This document shows positions 52,401 through 63,205 of a DNA stretch of 64,000 nucleotides, piece by piece. Source of the DNA: Cladopsammia gracilis (lineage: Eukaryota > Cnidaria > Anthozoa > Scleractinia > Dendrophylliidae). Location: contig JAJGOT010000034.1 in NCBI GenBank assembly GCA_022457155.1, positions 1,333,501 to 1,397,500 on the forward strand, in the 5' to 3' direction. The translations under genes and the position numbers were made by a program. Position 1 is the stretch's first letter. Every line of letters starts with the position of its first letter. The notes beneath the pieces are model-generated. The model saw nothing but the letters and a program-made list of their open reading frames with translations, was not told where the DNA came from and did no database searches.

Positions 52401-52810
52401 TCTGTCTTGTTCCTCAGGCTTCGGATATTTAAATGAGCAATCCTCAGTCCTCGTGAACTCCTAACATCCTCTAAACACCTATAACCAGGGTTCAGTTCAA
52501 CATCTCCGGCGAGTGTTATAAGAGCCAAGGCCAGGGAGCCATGAAGTAGAAGCTTGCACGTAATAAAGCCTTTTTGGAAAGCTCCGACTACTTGATGTTT
52601 TACTGGTCGCCGTGCCAGAGAGTGAAAAGATCGAATTTCAACTCTGCAAGCTTCTTGAGAAGCAAAATATAGGTTGCTACTATTGACAAGTGGCTTCATT
52701 GATGCTTTGGCATGTTTTACGCCATTCAAGATAAGAAACAGGCAGAGCAGAAGGCCAAAATTAACGGACATCGTGGTTACGCGTCCAGCCAGTCCAAGAT
52801 GGCGACCGTG
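49439..52810 (-). mobile_element. Full-length CR1/L2-like non-LTR retrotransposon
   Basis: A LINE with one long open frame (49628-52771), a 3' region of about 190 bp and a microsatellite tail of ATT units (49439-49452) in place of poly(A), as in CR1 and L2 elements. The 5' untranslated part appears short; the start near 52810 is an estimate. No target duplication was identified. Confidence 0.85.
49628..52771 (-). CDS. LINE polyprotein: signal-like N-terminus, 2A-like motif, endonuclease, reverse transcriptase
   Basis: An intact frame of 1047 residues. Residues 1-23 (MSVNFGLLLCLFLILNGVKH) look like a signal peptide. At residues 88-97 the sequence AGDVELNPGY is a 2A ribosome-skipping motif in all but its last residue, where proline is replaced by tyrosine. 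An AP-type endonuclease follows (LNIRSLRNK, LSETWLDD, LLGDLNANML, SDHHLVYC), then reverse transcriptase with FLDLTKAFDTVDH, GVPQGSILGPLLFLVYINDL and the catalytic YADD at 775-778. The enzymes nick target DNA and copy the RNA in place. Uninterrupted coding suggests a recent copy. CR1/L2 clade is likely; the exact clade needs a tree. Confidence 0.95.
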   Translation of the reverse strand: MSVNFGLLLCLFLILNGVKHAKASMKPLVNSSNLYFASQEACRVEIRSFHSLARRPVKHQVVGAFQKGFITCKLLLHGSLALALITLAGDVELNPGYRCLEDVRSSRGLRIAHLNIRSLRNKTDSLRLEGLDNRTIDILTLSETWLDDSYEDSHVNIPGFNCIRLDRCGAKEGFGGVAIYVKEGLLFRVRNDLHSAANECLWIEISRTKCRPVLICCSYRAPGLDFANFISNLELSMTKINLDKCDFVLLGDLNANMLPYSRKKEKQELKKIASSHNLTQLITEATRVTETCQTLLDVILVNNDHRITDSGVVPVSLSDHHLVYCVLKVGVIRAPPKSIEYRSYKNFDANTFLADLNNVPWHIIENEEDIDDAVFVWNQLFSEIADLHAPVKRRRIRGVPLPWLNDKINEQMKDRDFHHRKAVKTNSAFHWACYRKLRNKVNREVKAAKSKYYCDLIQEAKGDSGKIWKAVNEVSSRKTKSSSPQCIVVDGVEHNTPASIASVLNCYFSSIGRSLANKISAAATFPVRSAEKSQSFSLYEVDEKTVLKYLLSLKTNKAIGLDNISARLLKCGARSICPSITKLLNLSIRTGNFPEIWKCSKVAALFKTGDRTDASNYRPISILPTMSKILEKVVHSQFYDFLNSENLISSKQFGFRPKLSTTSALTSFADEVLLHMESGELCGAVFLDLTKAFDTVDHTIMLSKLSAFGVSPSSLNWFESYLSHRKQRTACSDAVSDPLPVTFGVPQGSILGPLLFLVYINDLPLAIKNCEVTLYADDTVLYYFAKEPHLLEEALNDDLLQVAQWLHGNKLTLNLTKTKSMIIGSNRKLLGVSSFLLSIFDTDINSVTSFKYLGVILSSTFTWSDHVEYISCKVNKNLGLLRRIKCYLPHSARLLFYNSLVLPIFDYADLVWGDKDNVSLMNELQILQNKAAKLILDRTPYSSSTDALTVLRWPNLQERRKCHRCIYAYKCINGQLNHSLNIVKKSDLHSYNTRNNDTTKLPRIKFNWGKHRSHYHCYRDFNELDRTIRKSASLSIFKKHLFSAFYN

Positions 52811-53070
52811 AATAGCAGGAGAATTCCCCTTCGGTGATCATATCCTTAATATCCTTAATTCTCATTACCTTTCTGATTGATTGAACTTTGATATTACAAG
52901 GAGAAATTTGATGCTGATCAGTACTAAGGCTTCAAGGGGTTAACGGACCACTGTGATCGTGGATAGTAATTACACGTTAACGAATGTACGGTAGCCATTT
53001 CATAAAAAAATGACAAAAAATACAACTTGCTTGTTGATTTACACTAAAGATATACAATAGAACCTCTATT

Positions 53071-53640
53071 ACGAGGACACCATTGGCACCAGGAGAGGTG
53101 TCCCTTTAATAGAGGTGATAATTACAAAGATTATATGAGCGTTTTGCCGACCGGGACCAGGAGAAGTGTCCCCTTAAAAGAGGTATCCCTTTAATAGAGG
53201 TGATAATTACAAAGATCATATGAGGGTTTTGCCGGCTGGGACCAGGAGAAGTGTTCCCTTAATAGAGGTATCCCTTTAATAGAGGTGATAATTACAAAGA
53301 TTATATTAGCGTTTTGCCGGCCAGGACCCGGAGAAGTGTCCCTTTAATAGGACTGTGTCTTTAATAGAGGTGATAATTCCAAAGATTACATTAGCGTTTT
53401 GCCGGCCGGGACCAGGAGAAGTGTTCCCTTAATAGAACTGTCCCTTTAATAGAGGTGATAATTACAAAGATTATATGAGCGTTTTGCCGGCCAGGACCAG
53501 GAAAAGTGTCCCTTTAATTAATAGGACTGTCTCTTTAATAGAGGTGATAATTTCAAAGATTACATCAGCGTTTTGCCGGCCGGGACCAGGAGAAGTGTCC
53601 CCTTAATAGAGGTGTCTCCTTAATACGAGAGGTACTCCAA
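53071..53640. repeat. ~85-bp minisatellite, six to seven copies
   Basis: The unit carries CCCTTTAATAGAGGTGATAA, then GCGTTTTGCCGGCCGGGACC and AGGAGAAGTGTCCC. The first partial unit starts AACCTCTATTACGAGGACAC, which resembles MITE ends such as that at 12944. The array may therefore have grown from within a MITE. Confidence 0.9.
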
Positions 53641-53732
53641 AGTAGAACTTCCACTGCTGTATACAAAAAGTAATATTTACATGTAATTCATCATCAATTT
53701 CATTAATTTATAATGCATAGAAAAAAGTGCAT

Positions 53733-54174
53733 ACCGTATTTATTCGATTAAGCGCCCAACCTCGAATAAGCGCCCACCTCGAATAAGCGCCCACCCTGTA
53801 GGTAGGAAAAGTTAATAAGCGCCCAGCCTCGAATAAGCGCCCACTCCACCCCTCTAGGAGGCAGCACCAGAGAGTTCGCTAATTGACCTTAGTGACAATG
53901 AGATTGAAATTGACTCAGTACTACTAAGAGACTTCCTCGATGACCGAGTTTTCCGAAGTATTTTAAAGAAACTTTCAATGAACAGTTAAAATTTTGCTTT
54001 GGTTTTGTTATTATTTATTGTTTTGTTGCAAAATAAACTTACTACTTGCTGAAAATGGTGACAATTTAATAAGCGCCCGGCCTCGATTAAGCGCCCACCT
54101 CGAATAAGCGCCCACTCTCAAGGTCCAAAAATTTAATAAGCGCCCAGGGCGCTTAATCGAATAAATACGGTATC
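53733..54174. mobile_element. MITE with CGTATTTATTCGATTAAGCG ends and iterated AATAAGCGCCC word
   Basis: The ends TACCGTATTTATTCGATTAA and its complement match over about 26 bp. The word CCTCGAATAAGCGCCCAC, a part of the terminal repeat, recurs about eight times near both ends. The centre is unrelated AT-rich sequence. Confidence 0.9.
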
Positions 54175-54627
54175 TGAGAAACCCTTCACATGACACTGAA
54201 ATCTTTTGCTTGCAGTGATTTGCAGTTTATGTAACTATCACTCATTATATTTGTCAAGTAAATAATGACAACAAAAGTTCACTCAATACATGTACTGATG
54301 ATCAGTTTTTAAAACAATATCTGTATTAAGAAAACACACACACATAAAAAAAAAACAATTTCACGATTATAACTGAGAAGAATTACTATGCGGAAAACAA
54401 CAAAGAAAATGAATTTTTATCCGTCCGTAAAATCATTTCACCGTTACAGTCAAACCTGTATTTAATGGACACACTAGCATAAAGCTATCAAACTCCCAGA
54501 CATTCACTCAACAAAAACTATGAGTCGGTTATTTAACCGAAGTCTAACTCAGACCGCGGTTTAAGACAATCAATGGACCTCCACATCTGTTTGTAAGCAA
54601 GTCATTTTAAGTGCATAAATGTTTTTC

Positions 54628-55190
54628 TACTTTCCTGTGATATTGTTTAGTATTCTGTACGAGTTGGTTTTAACTTTTGAGTCTGTGGATGAAATCCTTT
54701 AGTGTGACCATTTTTAAATGAAAGCTACCGAGCAGTACTTTCCTGTGGTACTGTTTATTATGCTGTACAAGGTGGTTCTAAGATTTGTGTCTGTGGATGA
54801 AATCCTACAGCGTGACCATTGAAATGAAAGCTTTGAGCAGTACTTTCCTGTGGTACTGTTTATTATGCTGTACAAGGTGGTTCTAACTTTTGAGTCTGTG
54901 GATGAAATCCTACAGTGTGACCATTCAAATGAAAGCCATTGAGCAGTACTTTCCTGTGGTACTGTTTATTATGCTGTACAAGGTGGTTCTAACTTTTAAG
55001 TCTGTGGATGAAATCCTACAGCGTGACCATTGAAATGAAAGCTATCGAGCAGTACTTTCCTGTGGTGCTGTTTATTATGCTGTACATGGTGGTTCTAACT
55101 TTTGAGTCTGTTGATGAAATCCTACAGTGTGACCATTCAAATGAAAGCTACTGATCAGTACATTCCTATGGTACCGTTTGTTTTCCAATG
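54628..55190. repeat. ~105-bp minisatellite, about five copies
   Basis: The unit includes CAGTACTTTCCTGTGGTACT, GCTGTACAAGGTGGTTCTAA and GTGGATGAAATCCTACAG. The last copy runs into GGTACCGTTTGTTTTCCAAT, which resembles the dispersed repeat at 41735-41850. Confidence 0.9.
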
Positions 55191-55386
55191 TTTTACAAAA
55201 CACAATTTTAGATTTTCGTTCAGCTTTGATCCTGTCCTCTGACATGGCTTATGAGAGTGAAAAGGTTAACGAGACGCGCTGTTTAGATCTTGAATCAAAG
55301 TGGTGTAACGTGGCTGACCACACCCACGCACACTGAACAGAAACACGACAATGCCGTCTTAATACAGGTTTGACTGCAGTTTAAAT

Positions 55387-55387
55387 C

Positions 55388-55432
<45 letters not shown>

Positions 55433-55460
55433 TATAATAAGAATAAGAATAATATAATAA
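55387..55460. repeat. (AAT)n microsatellite
   Basis: A run of AAT trinucleotides of about 45 bp followed by imperfect AAT/AAG units. Confidence 0.9.
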
Positions 55461-55787
55461 TAAGAATGTTATTTTACCAGGGTGTCGTCATCAGCATAAA
55501 AGTGCTGTTATCAATAAGGGCCATGGAAATTTAAAACAAAAGACTATGCACTAAAAATTATGAAACGGTTAAAACTAAATCAAAATACGAACTATACTAC
55601 AAAAGCGTTAAAAAGCCAAGCTGCATAAAACTGGGAAAAAAAGAACTATAAAACTGTCGACCTATAAAAATCCAGGACATGATCTTTAAAAATTACAACA
55701 GAGTTGCACTCTTAAATGGCTTACAGTAGACTGTTAAAAAGTTTTGATCCGTTAAATCGACACCAAAAGTACTTTTTTTAGAAATCA

Positions 55788-56762
55788 CTAGTGAACAATC
55801 GTCGTTATCAAAGGCGTAACCAAGGCAATTTGAAAGGTAAGACTAAGCCAAAAGTTCCAAGCGATGGCTCCACTTGACCAGGCTAGGTATAGATCGCTAC
55901 CACCTGTGATGAAAGACCACACATCTCCCTTGTATACCCCGGACGGGCTCACTTCAGCATCCACACGCCAGTAATACTCTTTTTTAGGATCCAGATTTAT
56001 CTTTAGGTGAAAGACGTTGCTCTCGTTTGCAACCAATCCACAGTATTCCGGTGAGTGTGGCGTGGCTCTACTTACCCCCTCCCTGCTAGTGCCAAAATAC
56101 ACTCGATGAACCGAAGCTCCGTAAGCATTCAGCCACATCAGAGTGTCCCTCCTGTCTGGCTTAATGTTTACACTGTTATCCGGGGGGACAGGGGTGCTTG
56201 TCTTGTAGAGCTGACGCCCTGGAATCCAATAGTGTGTCAATTCGGGGTCATAATTATACGGTCCTGCATTGTGCTGTAAGTACGTTGAATTGGACAGAGG
56301 GCGGAAATCGAAGTTGTCTGGATCAACAAGCTGCTTGCTGACATTTGAAATCACGTTGTACTTAACGACACGTCCCGCAAGCGGGTACAACTTCCCCTCG
56401 TGTACACCACCGTTCGCTACATCAGCCGCATTGTACATGACCACACTATCATTGTTGATGGGCACAGGATTTTCGCGCACGTAGCGTAAAACGCACAGAG
56501 CGCATTTTGATCCTTGATGGTCACCTTGCTTTTCGATCCGCTTCTCAAAGACTAAGTTGTGTAGCACCGTGTGGTAGTCTCCTTTAACCATCATTCCGCC
56601 GCATTTCCAGACCACGTTGCTTCGTAATGTTCCGTTACGTCCAATTCTAGGTGGTTGTCCGTCAAACCGTAGCCCATATTTGGGACTGGAATGCACCCAG
56701 TTTTGCTCTAACAGCGCATGCGTCTGAGGCCCTATCATGGTTTGGACATGACTGCCGTCATT
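55788..56762 (-). CDS. Beta-helix extracellular protein, exon 2 (C-terminal part)
   Basis: Second exon of a two-exon minus-strand gene; the combined protein is about 770 residues. It follows an acceptor read as GGTTTTTTTTACAG and joins exon 1 in phase 0 (LIQ/NDGSH). It continues the parallel beta-helix (THALLEQNWVHSSPKYGLRF, LRSNVVWKCGGMMVKGDYHT), then a Fn3-like module (VHRVYFGTSREGV ... KKEYYWRVDAEV ... GDVWSFITG). The last ~30 residues are hydrophobic (LSLTFQIALVTPLITTIVH) after a small-residue stretch, consistent with a GPI-anchor signal. The frame ends at TGA, 55788. Confidence 0.85.
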   Translation of the reverse strand, partial: NDGSHVQTMIGPQTHALLEQNWVHSSPKYGLRFDGQPPRIGRNGTLRSNVVWKCGGMMVKGDYHTVLHNLVFEKRIEKQGDHQGSKCALCVLRYVRENPVPINNDSVVMYNAADVANGGVHEGKLYPLAGRVVKYNVISNVSKQLVDPDNFDFRPLSNSTYLQHNAGPYNYDPELTHYWIPGRQLYKTSTPVPPDNSVNIKPDRRDTLMWLNAYGASVHRVYFGTSREGVSRATPHSPEYCGLVANESNVFHLKINLDPKKEYYWRVDAEVSPSGVYKGDVWSFITGGSDLYLAWSSGAIAWNFWLSLTFQIALVTPLITTIVH

Positions 56763-58106
56763 CTGTAAAAAAAACCACAAGCACGTCGTGGTGTTGAAAG
56801 AACGGATAAGTTTATCCAAAGAATAAAATGCAGCATTAAGAAATAAACAAGATACTACAAAAGCGCTGTGATTGGTTGAAATCCATTTAGATCAATTCAA
56901 AAGAAACACAGAATAATCACGGGGGTGGGATGGGGGACAATTATGGTCCTCATTCTTTAAAATTCACGTTGCCGCAAAACAATGTGGAGTAGTCTGATTA
57001 ACGGAGTTTTCACATACAAAAATAACTGTTATTTTTCCTCGGGCTGAAAAAAGGATTGGTCGTATTGCGGGGTTGGGAGGAGGGGGAGGGGTGGGGTGGG
57101 GGGGGGGGGGTGCTTAATACGGGGGATTCTACTGTATCTTGTAAGCTTTTCTCGTTTTAACGAAGTAATATTTTTTAACTTTAACCTAGAAATTCCATCG
57201 ATGGGCTAGGAAATCCTCTATTACATCTAATTGCCATTCTTTCGTTACTTGGGATCGGTTTAGGAATTATCTTGTCAACGTCTTAAAGAATCGAAAAATG
57301 CAATCACAGGTTTGTAGACGAATATTATGTTTAACATTTTGTGACAGAACAGTGACGTATCCAGTCTTCATCGTAAAAGAGGTGGGGTGGATGGGGGGCA
57401 TTTGTGGGGGACTTATCGGGGGAGGGGGTCCCTAGATTCGCCACTGCTATGTTGTGCCGTAATTGATGTTTTTATTTTCCGCCCTTACTGAGTTTCTGCG
57501 TGGACATTTTCCTACTTCCGTCCGCGGATGAGTAGATAAACAGCGATCACTCCCAGGATATATATTGAACCATTATACCATATATAAATAGAGCAGTTTT
57601 CAATTGAGTATCGAAAGTAATTACACAATTGCTTTGGTTTTGCATTGCTACGCTTTGTGATTGGCTAAAAAATCTCGCGCCACTTTCTCGACCAATCAGA
57701 AGTAAAACCAAAACCAATCGTGACTTGCTCGCACGCGTTTTCCCGCGCTTGGCGCCGCCGACATGTAATTGCTTCGAGCTCTGATTGGTTCATTGGATTT
57801 TATACAACTGCTGTGATTGGTCAGAGTAATTACTTTGGTTTTGGTTTTACGACACTCAATTGAAAACTGCTCTATATGGAACAACTGGTTTTCATAATCC
57901 GCGCCAGCCGTTATGACTTATGAGTATTAAAGAGCGTTTGTAATGTAACAGCTATGGCTCTCAACCTCACTAAACGGAAATATTTCATTTCCAAGTACTG
58001 GAGAAGTGAAACTGTCATGCATACGCGCTCTCAAAGAGTCTTAATCTGTTGAAATTTTTATGATCATTGACGAGAGTACTTAAAGAAGGGATTCGATATC
58101 ACTTAC
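56763..58106 (-). other. Intron of the beta-helix gene
   Basis: A 1344-bp intron with donor GTAAGT and acceptor ACAG on the minus strand. It contains a G-run near 57090-57112 and a complete MITE at 57589-57874. Confidence 0.85.
57589..57874 (+). mobile_element. MITE, GAGCAGTTTTCAATTGAG family, copy 3 (intronic)
   Basis: 286 bp with the best preserved ends of the family: TAGAGCAGTTTTCAATTGAG and CTCAATTGAAAACTGCTCTA. It lies in the intron of the beta-helix gene. Flanking TATA sequence gives a possible TA target. Confidence 0.9.
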
Positions 58107-59444
58107 CTGTATAAGGCCCCAACATTGGTGATGTAGATGGTTGAGTCGCACGATAGGTCGCAGTCCAGGTCTGATTCCACTGCTAGCTCCATTGTATCTA
58201 AGAGTGTTCCTCACGTACACATCACCTACTCCATAAGAGAGAATGGTGCTTATACCACCACCCGCTAAAACATCGTTAGCTCCTGTCCAATCGTTATACT
58301 CGAACAAATTGTTGTCAAGAGTCACGTTTAATCCACTATACTCCAATACGGCGCCATCCGTGCCGAAAAACGTGTTGTTGAAAAATGTTAGCGTGTTGAC
58401 TCCCGTCTTTTTGTTATCTGCGTTCACTTTTGTCCACTGAGCCGGCGCTGCCTCTTGAAGCATGCGCCTTGTGTATGAAGGGTAGCTAAAGTTAAGCGAG
58501 TTGAACGTCAGGTTGTTGATAAAGTTGCTTTTGGTGTCCAATGTAGAGGCCCAAAGTGTTGTTCCAAAGAAGGTCAGTTTTTGGAAAATCACGTGACTAC
58601 TGTCGGTAATGTTAAATGCATACGTCATCACTTTACCTCTCACGTCACGTCCCTCGGGAGATTGGCCATCAGGTGTCATAACGTACACTGTCCGTGTTGC
58701 TTTGTCATAAAACCACTCCTCAGGTTGGTCAAGAAACTCCAACTTGTCCTCCAGGAAATACTGGTTCATAGCAGGATTAAACTTGATAGGACCGAAAGTG
58801 TCGTGATACATGAAGGATGGAGTACCGGGCGTGTGGCTCTGAACAATGGCGTTGAATGTGTTAAAGCTTCCAATATTAAGGATCGCCACGGCTCCTGTTG
58901 CGTTCAGACCACTTCCTGCCAAGTTCTTTAGGCCATTGTCTACCATGACGCCTCGTGTGGACTTGTTCGATGATTTTGCCCAGTAACTGGAATTGAAAAC
59001 TGTTTTATCGGACCACAGTGCATTTGGCCAGCGCGCGTTGGTCATCATCTTACTATCAATGAATAACTGCCAGATGTCTTGATCTATGACTGCCTTGTAT
59101 GCACCGCTATCATCCTTTACCCATCCCCCCTTGGGTTTTAGCTGAATGGTGCCATCAATGATTGGATACTCATCATCAAGTCCCTGGATGACCATGGGTT
59201 TGTCAGGGGTGCCATGCTTGTTAGTAACAGTCACGTGTTCATGGTAACGGCCTCTCGGGATAAGACACTCGTCGCCAGGCTCACTCAGCTTATCAATACA
59301 AGACTGTATGCTGGTAAAAGCAGGAGAGGGTTGTCGCACATGTATTGTATCCAGGATATTGGAATTGCCATAAACAGTACCCAGTAAGGAAATACACACC
59401 AGTGATACAAACAGAAGTGAAGATTGTGTCGTATCTCGAGTCAT
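58107..59444 (-). CDS. Beta-helix extracellular protein, exon 1 (signal peptide, pectin-lyase-like fold)
   Basis: The ATG at 59442-59444 starts a clear signal peptide (SLLFVSLVCISLLGTVYG). The 446 residues of this exon show a right-handed parallel beta-helix of the pectin-lyase type: a PGDECLIPRGRYHEHVTV opening, KPMVIQGLDDEYPIIDG, and repeated N-rich rungs such as LTFFNNTFFGTDGAVLEYSG and VTLDNNLFEYNDW. The domain order resembles bacterial and marine-animal polysaccharide-binding or -degrading proteins. Catalytic residues are not assigned. The exon ends at CTTATACAG before GTAAGT. With the likely GPI tail in exon 2 it should reach the cell surface. Substrate unknown. Confidence 0.88.
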
Positions 59445-59929
59445 GACGTCCTATTGAGAAAGACAAAATACATAGTTAAACAGTTAAGAACAATTGAAGG
59501 TAAAGTCACATGATCAATATATAGTCTTTTCTTGAGAGACAGGTTGCAAACACGTGTAATGTGAATTTTTCTTAGCAGTGCGGGCGTTTTTTTTTTTTGG
59601 TGAGCGAGTACTGAATTTAGCGTTTGGTCGCCATTTTGGTTTTGCACAACGTCGGGAGCTGGGAGGAGTGAAAGGAGGTGAGGAGGGGGAGGAGAAGCTC
59701 TCCCCCTTCCCCCTCCTTCGCCTTCTATCCTGACTCCCACACCCTTGGTCGCATCTTTTGACTCGCCTCAGTCTGCGGTTTTTAAAACGCAGCGCTCGTT
59801 CGTCCGCCAAATACGCCTGCTTTGCAGGCTATATTTTCTGGGATTGGTGCACCGATGCGCGCCTTAGAGAGGTATCCGGGGCCCGGATTCACGAAGCCCT
59901 CCTAAGTTAAAACATATCAGGCTAAGTAT
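59445..59929. other. Upstream region of the beta-helix gene, no further gene seen
   Basis: The stretch should contain the promoter and any 5' exon of the beta-helix gene, but I cannot point to specific sites. A pyrimidine/purine-rich tract lies near 59668-59728. Confidence 0.4.
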
Positions 59930-60053
59930 GTCAGAAGGAGGTCATCTCGGAAACGCTTCCGATGATGAAATCCGAACTCACCCGAGGTCGCCTTCGTGAT
60001 AAAAGAATAAATTATCATTTTAGACACGCAAACTCCGAGATGACCTCCTTCTG
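59930..60053. repeat. Inverted repeat, TCAGAAGGAGGTCATCTCGG arms
   Basis: TCAGAAGGAGGTCATCTCGG and its complement are separated by about 80 bp. Outside the arms, weaker pairing continues (ATATCAGGCTAAG against TGATGGATTGCTAAG). It resembles a MITE. Confidence 0.7.
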
Positions 60054-60779
60054 ACCTGATGGATTGCTAAGTGCGCTTTCCTTAAATTAGGTAGACCCCG
60101 CATAAATAGCCATCCCGTTTTTAAGAATAAACTAAAAATTAAACCAATAGAACGCAATTGTGTTACAGTTACGGCATTTCTTTATGTAATGATTAGTGTT
60201 GCAACATATTTGATATAAAACTTAAAAGCTCACCGGTCTTGTTTTAGCTTGGTACAGACGTCTCTAATTTCTTTCCTAGACGTCTGCGCTCAGGCTATCT
60301 TTGTTTGGAGACCATTCAGTTCAATTCAGACCAGTGAAGGCTTTTCACGACCAAAGAAGGGTCCGAGCTCAAAAGGCTGAATCCCTTACCTTTGTATGGA
60401 GGTTGGCATCGACAATTTCGTGCACATAGCGTGAGGGCGATGTCCGGGGGCGATGTGTTGAGGCTGTTTATCCGGTATATTTTTTTGTGGCACGTGATCT
60501 GTCACTTCGGCTGGCGTTACACAAACGAGGTTTTTGTGAAATGTTTATCACGTGTTGTCCGAAGTCACGTCGAACTTGACACAAACATAGGACTCCAGTC
60601 GAATAGTACACTCATGGGAATTCAACATTTTAATTTGCGCATTTCCTGTGAAATACCGTAAAATCCCGCTTATAAGAAATGGGCTTATACAATTTCGTAA
60701 GGGTTTTTTGGCTGGCAAGCAAAACATAGTGATAAATAAGCGTTGATTTGGTGCAATAATGCATCTGTCAATTCCACCA
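60054..60779. other. No supported gene
   Basis: The CAGACGTCTC-type repeat recurs at 60243-60297. Short frames near 60392-60787 have no motif. Confidence 0.4.
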
Positions 60780-60925
60780 GTGCCCATCCCCCCCGGGCAA
60801 CCCCGGGGGGCATTTGCTCACGTTGTCAGTCCCTGGGGTGGGGCATTAGCAATGTTTTCGCGGCCCGGGGGTGGGGCATTTGCCTATCCCCAGGTGACCC
60901 CTCCCCCGGGCATTTGACTCGCATG
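60780..60925. mobile_element. GC-rich MITE-like element with GGGGCATTTGC word
   Basis: The ends CCCCCCGGGCAACCCCGGGG and CCCCTCCCCCGGGCATTTG frame four to five copies of GGGGCATTTGC. In plan it resembles the cluster at 7635-9675. Confidence 0.55.
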
Positions 60926-63002
60926 GAGTTATTAAATTACTAAAATCACACATTAGTTATTTGGTAGCAGTGCTTAGTTTATTACGGTATTTGTGCTTAT
61001 TTTACCCCCTTCCCCTTAGAACGTCTGCCACGCAGGCTAGTCTACCTGCGAAACGGATAGCAAATTCGTTTCCATCTGCGACCTGGGTATATTAAAAGGG
61101 CCCAATGGTACAACCCCATTATAAATATTAGCCCCCCCCCCCCCCCCCCCCCCTCAATACATGGTATAAAAGCTTTTCATGCCAGGGCAGTAGAGCGGGT
61201 ATTTTGGGGGCGTTAGACGGGCTGTTTTGGAGGATAAAGATGAGGGTACTTGCCAAAATGTTTCTTTTAAAATCAAATCCCTTCCTTGTTTTAGAGCCCC
61301 AGGTCTAGAAAAACAACCATTTCAACTTAATTCTAATTCAATTCAAAATGGAACTCTTCCCATTTCCTCCCTCCCGCTAATGCTTCAGGAAAACTACACT
61401 GTGTCACAGGTAAACCAATTCTCTTTTATTGAGCTAATTCAAACAGTACATGGTATCCTGTGCTCTGTGCTACGCTCTCAAATGAGTAACACTTCTAATC
61501 TTAATTACCTAAAGAATTCCAAAATACTATGCATAACATTCAAATTTCCCTTTGTATGCATTTCCTACACTATAAAATTGTTGCAAAATTATCATGGCTA
61601 GGCACAAACATCCGCCTATCCCTGTGTTGTAAATGAGAAAATAATATTCCTACTTTTAAACAGTTGTTGTCAAAGCTAATTAGGAATTGGCCGGCGTGGC
61701 AGGCGCCGGTTTATCGATAGCGTGCCCTCTAAATTTTCCCCTATAAATAAACCAGTGCCTGCTTAAAGACTAATTAGTGATAGGAACAAAAACGAAATTC
61801 AAAACATGACAATTTTACAAGAATAAGAAGTGGTGCTGGCACTCAGTTGATAAAAAAAGCAATAATTTCAACTTCAATTTTTTGAGCAAATAAGTGTTAG
61901 TAGAAAACAATATTTCAACTTTGAATTAAAAGTTGGAATTTTCTAAAAATGCTCTGCAATGTATTTGGTTTTCACTGTCCAGAGGTCTATTGTGGTAATT
62001 ACACTGTAAGTTAATTCTGACAGGTAAAAAACATCTAGCACCAGTTATTTCAACAAAGTTTAGACAGTGTTTAGCAATGTTTAATAAAACCGTGGTCTAA
62101 ATCACTTTCGTTATGGCCAAACCTTGATAATTTTACTGCAAACAGTATCAAAAACGCATATACATGTACAGGGCTTTTAATAAGCACCGACGGCCGACGA
62201 AAACCGTCGGCTACTTTGCCTGGAGAAGTAAACTATTTTCCCCACTAAATTGAAGAAATATAAGAAACAATCTTTTAAAACTTGTTGATACAGTCGGTTA
62301 CTCCACTCAAACGTGCTGCCAACTTCAAATTTTATTGAAATCCCTGCATGTACCATAGACCAGTCAAAAACATTTATCTACTTAAAATGATCCTCCTATA
62401 AACAGATGTGACTGGATGCATAGTATCACTACTTTATCACACTTTTAGTCTTTTTATCACATTTGCATTATCTTTAAAATACCTTAAACTCCCTAGCGCG
62501 ACAAAAATCAAAATATTTTCAAGAAAAATTCGAAATTTTATGTTGTAAAATATTGAAAAACAAATGGTACCATGCAAAAGTACTGCTGAAGAGGTTACAA
62601 TTGAATGGTCAGAAAAGAACTCAACAAAAATTTCTACACTCGAGAATGGTGAATAAAAACTATGGTACATCTTGACCAGCTGTATTCCTTTGTGGCTTCC
62701 AAACCACTGTACATGTTTTTCTTTTGTTGTGGAAGATTTGCTCTGCCACTCATAAATACAAAAATACAAAACCTAGCCTTATAAATATGGCTCAATAGCT
62801 TGCTAGTCAACATCAACTGGTGTGCTGCCAGTGGAGAGGAGACACCACCGAGAGAAAATACACCTTTCTTAGTGTACCGGAATAAGCCATGACCTTGACT
62901 TTCAATCTGCTGGGCCAATAAGAAAACAAACCTAACATCTTACTTGTTCGGACTGGAAGTGTGACTTCAATATTATTATTGACAAATCACAAGGACATAC
63001 AT
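60926..63002. other. No supported gene; poly(C) tract at 61133-61153
   Basis: A C-run of about 22 bases lies at 61133-61153. The 124-codon frame at 61227-61601 and the minus-strand frames at 62437-62918 show no motif or convincing splice context. Confidence 0.4.
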
Positions 63003-63141
63003 CTTATTCGATGGTTTAACAGATAATATGCGCGGATATTTTATGAGTTGCGTAGTATTTTTCCAAGCCCCACAGGGGCAAGAAAAATGCGAGCAATGAG
63101 TAAAATGACTGCACATATTATCTGTTAAACCATCAAATAAG
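63003..63141. mobile_element. MITE, TTATTCGATGGTTTAACAGA ends
   Basis: The left arm CTTATTCGATGGTTTAACAG and right arm CTGTTAAACCATCAAATAAG enclose about 100 bp containing GAGTTGCGTAGTATTTTTCC. It belongs to the same family as the inverted repeats at 34-694. Confidence 0.85.
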
Positions 63142-63205
63142 GGATTTACTATTTGACTAAAATTCTAGTACATCACAGTCGAATAATAAATTAAAATATC
63201 TTACC

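Noticed and set aside
61227..61601. 124-codon plus-strand frame
   Set aside because: There is no motif, no splice support and ordinary AT-rich composition.
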